Below are positions 9,257 through 18,635 of a DNA stretch of 64,000 nucleotides, one piece after another. The notes beneath the pieces are model-generated. The model was not told the origin of the DNA, did no database searches, and saw only the letters and a program-made list of their open reading frames with translations. Each line of letters begins with the position of its first letter. The stretch's first letter is position 1. The translations under genes and the position numbers were made by a program. The DNA comes from Ghiorsea bivora (lineage in GTDB: Bacteria > Pseudomonadota > Zetaproteobacteria > Mariprofundales > Mariprofundaceae): positions 1-64,000 of the forward strand of contig NZ_JQLW01000001.1 of NCBI RefSeq assembly GCF_000744415.1. Reading direction: 5' to 3'.

Positions 9257-11161
9257 TTACAGGTACTGATTTTTCATATTTTGCATCTCTGCAATCCATG
9301 AATCCACAGATTGTACACCTAAGTTATCACCACTTCGGGTACGCACAGATACAGTGTTTTCCTCTTTTTCACGCTCACCCACCACTAAAATGAAGGGTAC
9401 ACGCTGCAAAGTGTGGGCGCGCACCTTATAGCCGACTTTCTCATTACGCAAGTCCGATTCTACTCTAAAGCCTGCAAGCCGCATTTTTTCAGTGATTTCT
9501 TGAACATAATTTGACTGTGAATCCGAGATATTACACACCACAACTTGTGTTGGCGCAAGCCAAAATGGGAATTTACCCGCATGTTCTTCAATCAAAATAC
9601 CGATAAACCGCTCTAATGAGCCCAAGATTGCCCTGTGCAACATCACTGGCACATGTTTTTTGTCATCAGCACCAATATACTCTGCATCCAGACGACCTGG
9701 CATAGAGAAGTCCACTTGAATCGTACCGCATTGCCAAACACGCCCCAAACAGTCCTTGAGCGAGAACTCAATCTTAGGGCCATAAAATGCCCCTTCACCA
9801 GGGTTTAAACCATATTCAATACCCTTAGACTTCAAAGCCTCGTGCAAAGATGACTCAGCCTTATCCCACTGCTCATCTGTACCCACACGTTTTTCAGGGC
9901 GGTCAGACAAGAAGATAATGACCTCTTCAAAACCAAATTTCTTGTATGTTTCATACACCAAGTCGATAAATGTACCGACTTCATCTTGAATTTGCTCTTC
10001 TGCACAGAAAATATGCGCATCATCCTGTACAAAGTTACGCAAACGCATCAAACCATGCAATGTACCCGATGGTTCATTACGATGACATGAGCCGAACTCA
10101 GCCAAACGCAGTGGCAAATCACGATATGAATGTAAATTCTGATTGAACACCTGAATATGGCAAGGGCAGTTCATGGGTTTAATCGCATATTCACGGTTTT
10201 CTGTGCTGGTGGTAAACATATCCTCACGGAACTTTTCCCAATGCCCGGACTTTTCCCAAAGTTTTCTATCTACAACCTGTGGTGTTTTGATTTCTTGGTA
10301 GCCATTATCACGCATGATGGAACGAATTTCATTCTCAACAACCTGCCAAATATTCCAACCTTTAGGGTGCCAGAAAATCATACCTGGCGCTTCTTCTTGA
10401 AGATGGAACAAGTCCAATTGTTTAGCTAACTTGCGATGGTCGCGTTTCTCGGCTTCTTCCAATCGATGCAAATAGGCTTTTAGGTCATCTTTAGATGACC
10501 AAGCCGTGCCATAAATACGGTGAAGCTGCTCATTTTCCGCATTACCTTCCCAATATGCACCGGACACTTTCATCAATTTAAAATGTTTAAGCTTAGAAGT
10601 GTTAGGCACATGTGGACCACGACATAAGTCGCCCCATTCACCTTGTTTGTAAATACTAACTTCTTCGCCTTCAGGAATACGACCAATCAACAATGCTTTG
10701 TATTTTTCGCCAATGTTTTCAAAATGCGCAATCGCATCATCACGCTGCCAAACTTCACGCACAATCGGAAGTTTACGTTTGGCAATTTCTTTCATTTTCT
10801 TTTCAATGACTTTTAAATCATCCGGTGTAAAAGCGCGCTCAAAAGCAAAATCGTAGTAGAAACCATCTTCAATCACAGGACCAATCGTCACTTGCGCAGC
10901 AGGAAACACTTCTTGCACTGCCATGGCTAATAAATGTGCGGTAGAGTGACGAATCACTTCCAAGGCTTCATCAGACTTTTCAGTAATCAAAGCAACACTA
11001 TCGCCATCAGATAAGGCGTATGACAAATCAACAACATCGCCGTTCACTTTCGCTGCAATCACAGCCCTTGCTAACCCTTCGCCAATATCCATGGCTAAAT
11101 CGAATGCTGTTGCACCATCGTTTAAGGTTCGTGTAGAGCCATCTGGCAATTGGATATTCAT
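9257..11161 (-). CDS. thrS: Threonine-tRNA ligase
   Basis: The 634-residue class II synthetase has an N-terminal TGS domain (1 to about 60), the SAD editing domain with [10 protein letters not shown] and the later CRGPH, a zinc-binding catalytic core (MNCPCH near residue 332), and a C-terminal anticodon-binding domain. AAGGAG lies 12 bases before the ATG. It begins 33 bases after the mature tRNA-Val 3' end with no terminator between them, so it is probably co-transcribed with that tRNA. infC follows after a short gap. Confidence 0.97.
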   Translation of the reverse strand: MNIQLPDGSTRTLNDGATAFDLAMDIGEGLARAVIAAKVNGDVVDLSYALSDGDSVALITEKSDEALEVIRHSTAHLLAMAVQEVFPAAQVTIGPVIEDGFYYDFAFERAFTPDDLKVIEKKMKEIAKRKLPIVREVWQRDDAIAHFENIGEKYKALLIGRIPEGEEVSIYKQGEWGDLCRGPHVPNTSKLKHFKLMKVSGAYWEGNAENEQLHRIYGTAWSSKDDLKAYLHRLEEAEKRDHRKLAKQLDLFHLQEEAPGMIFWHPKGWNIWQVVENEIRSIMRDNGYQEIKTPQVVDRKLWEKSGHWEKFREDMFTTSTENREYAIKPMNCPCHIQVFNQNLHSYRDLPLRLAEFGSCHRNEPSGTLHGLMRLRNFVQDDAHIFCAEEQIQDEVGTFIDLVYETYKKFGFEEVIIFLSDRPEKRVGTDEQWDKAESSLHEALKSKGIEYGLNPGEGAFYGPKIEFSLKDCLGRVWQCGTIQVDFSMPGRLDAEYIGADDKKHVPVMLHRAILGSLERFIGILIEEHAGKFPFWLAPTQVVVCNISDSQSNYVQEITEKMRLAGFRVESDLRNEKVGYKVRAHTLQRVPFILVVGEREKEENTVSVRTRSGDNLGVQSVDSWIAEMQNMKNQYL

Positions 11162-11194
11162 AAAAAAGCTCTACTCCTTGCGTCCTACAAAAAA

Positions 11195-11269
11195 TGGTAG
11201 GCTCGGGCGGTTTCGAACCGCCGACCCCCACCATGTCAAGGTGGTGCTCTACCCCTGAGCTACGAGCCT
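11195..11269 (-). tRNA. tRNA-Val (GAC)
   Basis: A full cloverleaf is visible, with 7-bp acceptor AGGCTCG/CGAGCCT, anticodon stem CCACC/GGTGG with loop TTGACAT (anticodon GAC), T-arm GCGGTTCGAAACCGC, and an encoded CCA end. It is the first gene of the thrS transcription unit. Confidence 0.95.
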
Positions 11270-11302
11270 AAATCAATCAACCTGCAGTGTGCAGGGCTGC
11301 GC

Positions 11303-11330
11303 ATTGTAAGAACAAGCCTCCACAAGGCAA
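11303..11330 (-). promoter_or_regulatory. Promoter for tRNA-Val and thrS operon
   Basis: TTGCCT (11330-11325), a 16-base spacer, then TACAAT (11308-11303) on the minus strand, followed by a GC-rich discriminator (GCGCAGCCC) as expected at stable-RNA promoters. No other convincing promoter lies between it and thrS. Confidence 0.6.
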
Positions 11331-11370
11331 GCCTTACTTCACAGTGTTCGACAACCACCTTTTCCAAACT

Positions 11371-11417
11371 TAAAAAACGACCGAAAGCCTACTGTCTTTT
11401 TACACGACAAAAGGCTT
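11371..11417 (-). terminator. Probable terminator after the CHASE2 cyclase
   Basis: A 12-bp imperfect stem (11385-11396 with 11406-11417, two mismatches) with a 9-base loop is followed a few bases on by TTTTTT on the minus strand. It lies 30 bases past the cyclase stop and upstream of the tRNA-Val promoter. Confidence 0.5.
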
Positions 11418-11447
11418 ACGCAAAACACCTCGAAAACTTTATTTTTA

Positions 11448-13709
11448 TTATTTGCTTTTAAGGTTAAACACACCTTCCCAATCGTCAGGCGGTGGTGTTT
11501 GCGTATAAGTCTTCAAACGATTCACCATGACATCATAAAGCCCACATTCAGGGTTTTCTACATACAAGATGCTCATCGCCTGCAGGGCATCTTCATATTG
11601 ACCATGCATCATCAAACTCCAAGCTTGTTCATAAGCCCTACTTTCTTGTATTTGCGCTTGTGTCACCTCGCTCCTCATCCCAATTGGTTGATATAAATCT
11701 ACAGGCTGAGAGCGCCCAACCACACGAACCCGGTCAACAAAACGCGCGGACACCTCGTTACGCACCAACACATACGTGTCCTTGCTCATCAAAATAGGTA
11801 CACGGTAAACTTTACATACACCTTCAAGGCGTGCTGCCAAATTCACATGGTCACCCATAATGGTATAATTCATACTCGATTGTGTTCCCATATTCCCCAC
11901 AACCATAGGCCCAGAGTTGATGCCAATACGCACATGTACTTCTGGTAAACCCTCTTCTTTCCATTCCTCACGCAACAAAGTCAACTTCTTTTGCTGTTCC
12001 AACGCTGCAACGACACAACGCACGGCGTGATCTTCAAGGTCAATGGGCGCACCAAAAAATGAGATAATGGCATCACCTTCATATTTATCGATTGTTCCTT
12101 TTTGCGCCAGAAGAATATCACTCATAGCCGTAAGATAACGGTTTAAAAATGCGACCAACTCCGATGGCGTTAATTTCTCCGAAAAAGTTGAAAATGAAGC
12201 AATATCTGAGAAAAAAGCTGTTAAATGTTTTTCTTCACCACCCAGCTTCAAGGCATCAGGGTTTTTTGCTAAATTCTCTACCACAGACGGTGCCAAATAA
12301 TGTGAAAAAGCATCATGAATAAAAGCGCGTTTTCTCGACTCGATAATATAACCAAACAATGCTGTAGGTAATGTTGCCAACAATACGCCAATAATAAGAT
12401 AGGTTTCTTGAATCCAAATATTTTGTGCCGTAAACATCCACTGCGAAAAAACCATTATCAACAGCGGAATACCTATAATACTCAACCCTTGCACCAAAGG
12501 AGGGCGATGATATACCAAATAACCAGCCAACATGCTCAATAATAACACAGCCAACAACTCCAAAACTTCTACTGAAATTGGTCTGCGCAATTCTTCGCCA
12601 TTCAAAATATTAGCAATCGCAACCGCATGCCCTTCTACCCCTGGAAACACCGAATCAAATGGTGTGGGTCGATAATCATAAACACCAATGGCTGTCACAC
12701 CAAAAATAACAATTCTATCTCTAAGCTCATCACCCTTTAAACGATCATACAAAATATCTGCAGCTGAAATATGCTTAAATGTACGTCCTGGCCCATAATG
12801 ATTAAGCAACATATTACCGCGCTCATCGGTCTGCATAGACAATGGCCCTAACTGAACTTCTTCTACACCAGCTTCGCCCACGACAACAGCCATGCCCGGC
12901 CAATCCAAATACATACGTAAGGTTTGCATAGCCATACTGGGGTACACAAAACCATCCATTTCAGCCATCAATGGGATACGGCGCACCGTACCGTCAGAAT
13001 CAGGAAAGAAGTTAAAAAAACCAATCGCATCTGCCGCCTGCGTAATACGCGGTAAGTTCCCTTCAATGGCAGCAATATGCGGCATGCTCAACATGGCTTC
13101 TTTACTAAACTTCGATATCATCGCCAACGATTGCATCAATTCAGCTTCAGCAGGCATTTGTTTTAAAACCAATTCAGGCACATCTGCACCTTGCGGATAA
13201 AAGAAGTAACCAGGCACCAACTTATCTTTATATTTTTTAATGACAGCTTCAAGCTCACCATCCACATCACCCCATTGGCGATGCTGTTTTAACCATGCTA
13301 AATGATTCAAAGTATAAGGGTCATCTGCTACTGCTGTACGCAAAACGCGTATGGCTTCATCTACTTTATTCACCTGTTTTTCTGAGAACACAATATCAAA
13401 ACCCAAGGCTTTTGCACCGTATTTTCCTACAGCTTTATCAACCACTTGCGCAATCAAATCCCGAGACCACGGCCAACGCCCCACTTCGGCAAGCGAATTA
13501 TCATCCACCGCAATAATAACAACTCTAGGATCGGCAGGGATAGGTCCTCTAGCCTGAAAACGAAAGTCCAAGGATTTCATTTCAAATTGTTCTAAAGCAT
13601 TGGGTTTAATAATCACAAGAGAAAAAGCAACACATGACATCAGCACAACCAGCGGCATACCCAGCCACTTCGCATGTTGCTCAATAAATTTCGTAATGGA
13701 CTGAAGCAA
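11448..13709 (-). CDS. CHASE2-domain class III adenylate/guanylate cyclase
   Basis: The 753-residue membrane sensor-cyclase has an N-terminal transmembrane segment (about 17-35), a large extracytoplasmic CHASE2 domain (about 45-370, with DPRVVIIAVDDNSLAEVGRW and the ARGP/FDSVFPGVEGHA ends), three closely spaced helices (about 380-460), then a catalytic class III domain. Metal-binding aspartates are in FFSDIASF and YEGDAIISFFG, the purine-reading Lys is likely in TIDKYEGD, and the Asp in MGDHVNLAARLE favours adenine. It would make a cyclic nucleotide in response to an unknown periplasmic signal. A CRP-like palindrome at 33957 shows a possible output in the same window. It appears monocistronic. 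Confidence 0.9.
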   Translation of the reverse strand: MLQSITKFIEQHAKWLGMPLVVLMSCVAFSLVIIKPNALEQFEMKSLDFRFQARGPIPADPRVVIIAVDDNSLAEVGRWPWSRDLIAQVVDKAVGKYGAKALGFDIVFSEKQVNKVDEAIRVLRTAVADDPYTLNHLAWLKQHRQWGDVDGELEAVIKKYKDKLVPGYFFYPQGADVPELVLKQMPAEAELMQSLAMISKFSKEAMLSMPHIAAIEGNLPRITQAADAIGFFNFFPDSDGTVRRIPLMAEMDGFVYPSMAMQTLRMYLDWPGMAVVVGEAGVEEVQLGPLSMQTDERGNMLLNHYGPGRTFKHISAADILYDRLKGDELRDRIVIFGVTAIGVYDYRPTPFDSVFPGVEGHAVAIANILNGEELRRPISVEVLELLAVLLLSMLAGYLVYHRPPLVQGLSIIGIPLLIMVFSQWMFTAQNIWIQETYLIIGVLLATLPTALFGYIIESRKRAFIHDAFSHYLAPSVVENLAKNPDALKLGGEEKHLTAFFSDIASFSTFSEKLTPSELVAFLNRYLTAMSDILLAQKGTIDKYEGDAIISFFGAPIDLEDHAVRCVVAALEQQKKLTLLREEWKEEGLPEVHVRIGINSGPMVVGNMGTQSSMNYTIMGDHVNLAARLEGVCKVYRVPILMSKDTYVLVRNEVSARFVDRVRVVGRSQPVDLYQPIGMRSEVTQAQIQESRAYEQAWSLMMHGQYEDALQAMSILYVENPECGLYDVMVNRLKTYTQTPPPDDWEGVFNLKSK

Positions 13710-13826
13710 GAAGCCCTCCTAGCAGCATAAAACCATGCTATTGCAAAGCTTAACGTAGCTGTTCAATTCCTTCTCTTCAAGTTTTCACTGTAAAAACAGC
13801 TTATTACGCACTAAGAAGATTGTGTA

Positions 13827-14972
13827 TCAACGCCCACTCATTTGACGTAATCTTGCTTTTATTTTGCACAAAGCCGCAATTAAAGCATCTACCGTTGTTT
13901 CATCATGCTCCAAACCGAAACTCACACGCAGACTACTTCTCGCCTGTTGTTCAGGCAAACCCATTGCCAGCAAAACATGTGATGGTTCACGTTTACCTGA
14001 TGAACATGCTGAGCCCGAAGCCACGGCAAACCCCATCAAATCCATTTGCATTAATAATGTTTCACCCTCTAACCCTGGCACACAAAACATACTGGTGTTT
14101 GCCGTGCGTTGATGGGTTTGACCAAAAATACAAACATCAGGTAATGCCGCCAACAACTTGCTTTCAAACAAGTCACGCAAATGTTGAATAGGCGCATAAT
14201 CCTGTTGCCCAAGTGCTGCTGCAAAACCAGAAACACCAACAACATTTTCGGTGCCTGAACGACGACCTCGTTCTTGCCCACCCCCTATCATCAAGGACTC
14301 CAATGACACACCTCGACGCATCACCAATGCCCCTACACCACGAGGGCCACCAATTTTATGCGCTGAGAAACTGACAAAATCAGCATCCAATTGTTGAAGA
14401 TTGATTTCAAATTTACCCAAAGCTTGTACGGCATCTACAAAAAATGAAATGCCACGCTCACGGCAATGTTTACTCACTTCAAACACAGGCTGAATCACAC
14501 CCGTTTCATTGTTGACCCACATCAAACAAGCCAACTTTGTATCATCTTGACATGCTGCCATAAAAGTTTCCACATCAATGCGTCCACCTTTATCGGGTTT
14601 CACCAGAGTGAATGACCAATCAGAATAACGCATGCACCACTGCTCCACAGCCTGCAATACTGCAGGGTGTTCAATAGCAGACAGGACAATATGCCCTGAC
14701 TTTGCGCCTGCAACCATACCCTGAATCACCATATTGTTGGACTCTGTGCCACCGGAAGTAAAAACAACACTACCAGCATCCACTGCAAAATACTGGGCAA
14801 TCGTATCTCTAGCATCATCCAATTTACGCCGCGCATTGCGCCCTGCCCAATGTAGGCTGGATGGGTTGCCAAACGCTGTTTCCACAACATCCTGCATCGC
14901 AACGGTTACTTGGGGCAACTGTGGGCATGTGGCATTATAATCAAGGTAAATGTGTTTGTTTTGAAATGTCAT
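13827..14972 (-). CDS. iscS: Cysteine desulfurase (IscS/NifS family)
   Basis: The 381-residue PLP enzyme takes sulfur from cysteine for Fe-S assembly. The Schiff-base lysine is in FSAHKIGGPRGVGAL and the persulfide cysteine is in ASGSACSSGKREPSH, which has the shorter loop of NifS/IscS-type enzymes. TSGGTESNNM binds PLP phosphate. It starts 9 bases after iscR, so it should be IscR-controlled. No scaffold (iscU) or chaperones follow in the window, so the rest of the machinery must be elsewhere; a NifS-like or tRNA-thiolation role is possible. Confidence 0.9.
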   Translation of the reverse strand: MTFQNKHIYLDYNATCPQLPQVTVAMQDVVETAFGNPSSLHWAGRNARRKLDDARDTIAQYFAVDAGSVVFTSGGTESNNMVIQGMVAGAKSGHIVLSAIEHPAVLQAVEQWCMRYSDWSFTLVKPDKGGRIDVETFMAACQDDTKLACLMWVNNETGVIQPVFEVSKHCRERGISFFVDAVQALGKFEINLQQLDADFVSFSAHKIGGPRGVGALVMRRGVSLESLMIGGGQERGRRSGTENVVGVSGFAAALGQQDYAPIQHLRDLFESKLLAALPDVCIFGQTHQRTANTSMFCVPGLEGETLLMQMDLMGFAVASGSACSSGKREPSHVLLAMGLPEQQARSSLRVSFGLEHDETTVDALIAALCKIKARLRQMSGR

Positions 14973-14981
14973 GCCCGCACC

Positions 14982-15434
14982 CTAGTGGTGCATCAAAGTT
15001 TTTTCGACTGCCTTTAATGTATGCATATAGTTTTTATCATCACAAACATCTTGTATGGTGACGGTTTCAAGGAAAAAATTGATATGGTGACCCAATGCTG
15101 TCCATAAGTTATGCGTATCACAGCGGCTTCCACGATGACAACCTTCAGTTTCCAACTTGCACATCGTTGTTTGAATGGTTTCATTCACTGCATGCATAAT
15201 ATCTGCAATGGTAATCTCATGGGTTGGTTTTGCTAAACGATAACCGCCACCAGGGCCGCGCACCGAATCAACCAAACCATTTTCCCTAAGCTTACGAAAC
15301 AACTGCTCCAAATACGATAAGGAAATATATTGCCTTTCAGAAATAGATGACAAGGTAATCGGCCCTTCATCTTGGTGCCCTGCCAAATCTACCATGGCGG
15401 ATACTGCGTACCGCCCTTTGCTCGTTAATTGCAT
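14982..15434 (-). CDS. iscR: Rrf2-family Fe-S cluster regulator IscR
   Basis: The 150-residue Rrf2 regulator has an N-terminal winged helix (MQLTSKGRYAVSAMVDLAGH, ISLSYLEQLFRKL, VRGPGGGYRLA) and three cysteines spaced as in IscR (C-x7-C-x5-C around residues 105-120) that would hold a [2Fe-2S] cluster. It is first in the iscR-iscS unit. A near-consensus IscR type 1 site overlaps its promoter, which supports both the identity and autorepression by holo-IscR. Confidence 0.93.
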   Translation of the reverse strand: MQLTSKGRYAVSAMVDLAGHQDEGPITLSSISERQYISLSYLEQLFRKLRENGLVDSVRGPGGGYRLAKPTHEITIADIMHAVNETIQTTMCKLETEGCHRGSRCDTHNLWTALGHHINFFLETVTIQDVCDDKNYMHTLKAVEKTLMHH

Positions 15435-15471
15435 GGTTCACATACCTCCATGATTTTATTTTTGATGCCGA

Positions 15472-15504
15472 ATTCTGGTATACCTGAGCAAATTAGTCAA
15501 GTAT
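15472..15504 (-). promoter_or_regulatory. iscR promoter with IscR type 1 binding site
   Basis: The 25-base element 15480-15504 matches the known type 1 consensus (ATASYYGACTRWWWYAGTCRRSTAT written in two parts, ATASYYGACTRW and WWYAGTCRRSTAT) at 23 of 25 positions. On the minus strand it contains the -35 TTGACT (15500-15495), with a possible -10 CAGAAT (15477-15472) after 17 bases. Binding would block RNA polymerase. Confidence 0.8.
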
Positions 15505-15555
15505 AGTGCGTACCCACCTTTTGACCTTGTAGCCAATAAAAGCAACACTTAGCCC

Positions 15556-16626
15556 ATGCGACCTGCAACATTAATCATAAACCTTCAACACTTGGCTTGG
15601 AACTACCACCTATTGCAAAAACATGCAGGGGAAACCAATATCATGGCAGTGGTTAAAGCCAATGCCTATGGTCACGGGCTATTACCTATCGCAAACACCT
15701 TATACCAAGAAGGCTGCCGAAATTTTGCTGTAACAGATGCTTATGAAGGTGAAACATTACGCAGTGAAATACCACAGGATAGCAATATTGTGTTATTTTC
15801 AGGTGTTTTTGATGCTGAGGATGCCGCTTTATGTCAAAAATATGCACTTACCCCGGTGATCGCATTACCCGAACAACTCACCTTGCTTCATTGCGCTGGT
15901 TTCACAGGTAAACTTTGGCTTAAGGTAGACACTGGCATGTCACGTATTGGCGCAACATCACCACAAACCCTGATTAAACAAATCCCACCTTCCATGCGAC
16001 TTGCTGGCATGATGTCTCACCTTGCATGTGCTGATGAACCTAAACATGCGCTCAACCAACAACAAATCAAACAATTCAAAACCCTTCAACAAACCATACA
16101 AGCACCCGCATACAGCTTGTTTAATAGCGCTGGTCTGATTGCTTTTGCACAACATATCAACACGGATATTGCCCGCCCTGGACTCGCACTTTATGGCATA
16201 GAACCGATAGCTTCCAAAGCTTTAGGGCTTAAACCTATCATGCAACTGCGTAGCCAAGTCATGCAAATAAGAGACATTCAAAAAGGGGAAACCGTATCTT
16301 ACGGCGCTACATGGTCAGCACCACAAGATATGCGTATCGCGATTGTTGCATTAGGTTATGCTGATGGTTTACCAAGATTATTATCCAACCAAGGGCAAGC
16401 TTGGATACATGGTCAGCTATTACCAATCGTTGGCCGTGTTTGCATGGACTATTGTATGCTCGCTATAAACCAACATCATGTGCAAGTGGGTGATGAAGTT
16501 GTGTTCTTTGGATACCATGATGGTCAACCCTCAGCCAACCACGTCGCTACACAGTGCCAAACCATCAGTTATGAGCTGTTCACGCAAATTCCTTCGCGTG
16601 TACCGCGAACCTATGTTAAGGAGTAA
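15556..16626 (+). CDS. alr: Alanine racemase
   Basis: The 356-residue fold-type III PLP racemase supplies D-alanine for peptidoglycan. The PLP lysine is in VVKANAYGHG near residue 34 and the second catalytic tyrosine is in the VSYGATW region near 255; VGRVCMDYCM is also typical. It is divergent from iscR and ends 3 bases before acs, so alr-acs are probably co-transcribed, an uncommon pairing. Confidence 0.95.
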   Translation: MRPATLIINLQHLAWNYHLLQKHAGETNIMAVVKANAYGHGLLPIANTLYQEGCRNFAVTDAYEGETLRSEIPQDSNIVLFSGVFDAEDAALCQKYALTPVIALPEQLTLLHCAGFTGKLWLKVDTGMSRIGATSPQTLIKQIPPSMRLAGMMSHLACADEPKHALNQQQIKQFKTLQQTIQAPAYSLFNSAGLIAFAQHINTDIARPGLALYGIEPIASKALGLKPIMQLRSQVMQIRDIQKGETVSYGATWSAPQDMRIAIVALGYADGLPRLLSNQGQAWIHGQLLPIVGRVCMDYCMLAINQHHVQVGDEVVFFGYHDGQPSANHVATQCQTISYELFTQIPSRVPRTYVKE

Positions 16627-16629
16627 ACC

Positions 16630-18591
16630 ATGAGCCAAGACAATATTGAATCGACTTTAGAAGAAACCCGTATATTTAACCCGCCAGCATCGGATAGTTC
16701 TTTTGCTTCATTAGCAGATAGACAAGCTTTATGCGATAAGTTTGAGGCTGATTTTGAAGGTACTTGGGGCAACTTGGCAAAAACCGAACTCACGTGGCAA
16801 AAACCATTTACCACTGTGCTCAACAGCGACAAACCACCATTTTATAAATGGTTTGAAGATGGCAACATCAACCTTTCGGAAAACTGTATCGACAGGCATG
16901 TGACAAATGGGTTTGGTGCACGTACGGCTATTATTTGGGAAGGTGAACCCGGCGATGTCCGCCATATTTCGTATGCAGAACTATTGCGTGAGGTGAGCAA
17001 AGCAGCCAATGGTTTGAAAGCGTTAGGCATCAACAAGGGTGACCGCGTGGTGATTTATATGCCTATGGTTCCTGAAGCTGCATTTGCCATGTTGGCTTGT
17101 GCGCGTATTGGTGCCACTCACTCGGTAGTCTTTGGTGGTTTTTCCGCCCAAGCCCTTAAAGACCGTATTGAAGACGCAGGTGCAAAACTGGTCATTACCG
17201 CCGATGGTGGTTATCGCCGTGGCAAAGTGTTTAATCTTAAAGACAGCGTAGATACAGCCACCCAAGAAGGCTGCGCAAGCCTTGAACATGTCTTGGTGGT
17301 TAAACGTGGCAACAATGCTATCACATGGCATGAAAAAGATGTGTGGTGGCATGAGTTGTGTGATAAACAATCTGAAAACTGTGAACCCACCACCATTGAA
17401 GCTGAACACCCTCTGTTTATCCTTTATACCTCAGGCTCCACGGGCAAACCCAAAGGTATTGTGCATAGCACAGGCGGTTATTTGCTTTGGGCACATCTCA
17501 CCATGTTGTATAGCTTTGATTTCAAAGCTGAGTCTGATGTATTTTGGTGTACTGCCGATGTGGGTTGGATTACAGGGCATTCCTATTCCGTGTATGGGCC
17601 ACTATCCAATGGCGGCACGACCGTGATGTATGAAGGTACACCCACCTATCCCGATGCAGGTCGGTTTTGGAAAATTTGCCAAGACCATCAAGTATCCATT
17701 TTTTATACCGCGCCCACAGCTATTCGCGCGTTAAATAAAGCAGGTGATAAATTCCCCAATGCTTATGACTTATCCAAGTTGCGCGTATTGGGTACAGTGG
17801 GTGAACCCATTAACCCCGAGGCATGGATGTGGTACCATGAAGTGATTGGTGGTGGTCGTTGCCCCATTGTGGACACATGGTGGCAGACCGAAACAGGTGG
17901 GCACATGCTTGCACCCATGCCATTTGCCGTACCCACCAAACCAGGCTCTGCCACACTGCCTTTGCCAGGTGTATTTGCTGACATTGTTGATGAAACAGGT
18001 GAGACAGTGGCTCAAGGCGGTGGTTTATTGGTGCTCACCAAACCTTGGCCATCTATGCTCAGAGGCATCTGGGGTGATGATGCCCGTTTTGTTGAGACTT
18101 ATTGGCAGGATTTTGCTGACCAAGCTTATTATTTGGCGGGAGATAGCGCGCGTAAAGATGAAGATGGTTATTTCTGGATTATGGGGCGGGTGGATGATGT
18201 GTTGAATGTATCAGGACACCGTTTGGGCACCATGGAAATTGAATCAGCATTGGTCTCCCATGATGCTGTCGCAGAAGCTGCGGTAGTGGGTCGCCCTGAT
18301 GACATCAAAGGCGAGGGCATCTTTGCTTTTGTTATTCTTAAAGTGGATGCCAGTGAAACATTGGAACAAGAACTTCGCACCCATGTTGCCAAAGAGATTG
18401 GTGCTATCGCTAAACCTGATGTGATTCGTTTTACAGATAATTTACCTAAAACACGTTCAGGTAAAATTATGCGCCGCTTACTCAGGGACATTGCCGCAGG
18501 TCGTGACATCACTTCAGATATTTCCACCTTGGAAGACCAGTCTGTCATCGCCCAGCTTCAAGGTAAATTACAAGGTAAAGGGCTATCGTAA
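16630..18591 (+). CDS. acs: Acetyl-CoA synthetase
   Basis: The 653-residue AMP-forming acetate-CoA ligase activates acetate in two steps. The AMP-binding P-loop is [20 protein letters not shown], the hinge/aspartate region is [16 protein letters not shown], and the C-terminal [14 protein letters not shown] carries the catalytic lysine that protein acetylases target. The length is that of E. coli Acs (652). It follows alr closely. Confidence 0.96.
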   Translation: MSQDNIESTLEETRIFNPPASDSSFASLADRQALCDKFEADFEGTWGNLAKTELTWQKPFTTVLNSDKPPFYKWFEDGNINLSENCIDRHVTNGFGARTAIIWEGEPGDVRHISYAELLREVSKAANGLKALGINKGDRVVIYMPMVPEAAFAMLACARIGATHSVVFGGFSAQALKDRIEDAGAKLVITADGGYRRGKVFNLKDSVDTATQEGCASLEHVLVVKRGNNAITWHEKDVWWHELCDKQSENCEPTTIEAEHPLFILYTSGSTGKPKGIVHSTGGYLLWAHLTMLYSFDFKAESDVFWCTADVGWITGHSYSVYGPLSNGGTTVMYEGTPTYPDAGRFWKICQDHQVSIFYTAPTAIRALNKAGDKFPNAYDLSKLRVLGTVGEPINPEAWMWYHEVIGGGRCPIVDTWWQTETGGHMLAPMPFAVPTKPGSATLPLPGVFADIVDETGETVAQGGGLLVLTKPWPSMLRGIWGDDARFVETYWQDFADQAYYLAGDSARKDEDGYFWIMGRVDDVLNVSGHRLGTMEIESALVSHDAVAEAAVVGRPDDIKGEGIFAFVILKVDASETLEQELRTHVAKEIGAIAKPDVIRFTDNLPKTRSGKIMRRLLRDIAAGRDITSDISTLEDQSVIAQLQGKLQGKGLS

Positions 18592-18635
18592 CCGAACACT
18601 CGGTTTATCATGCGCCCATTGCCAAACCTTCGGCG

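Noticed and set aside
11028-11234. Reading frame on the minus strand spanning tRNA-Val and the start of thrS
   Set aside because: It translates the tRNA gene and thrS in another frame, so it is a shadow.
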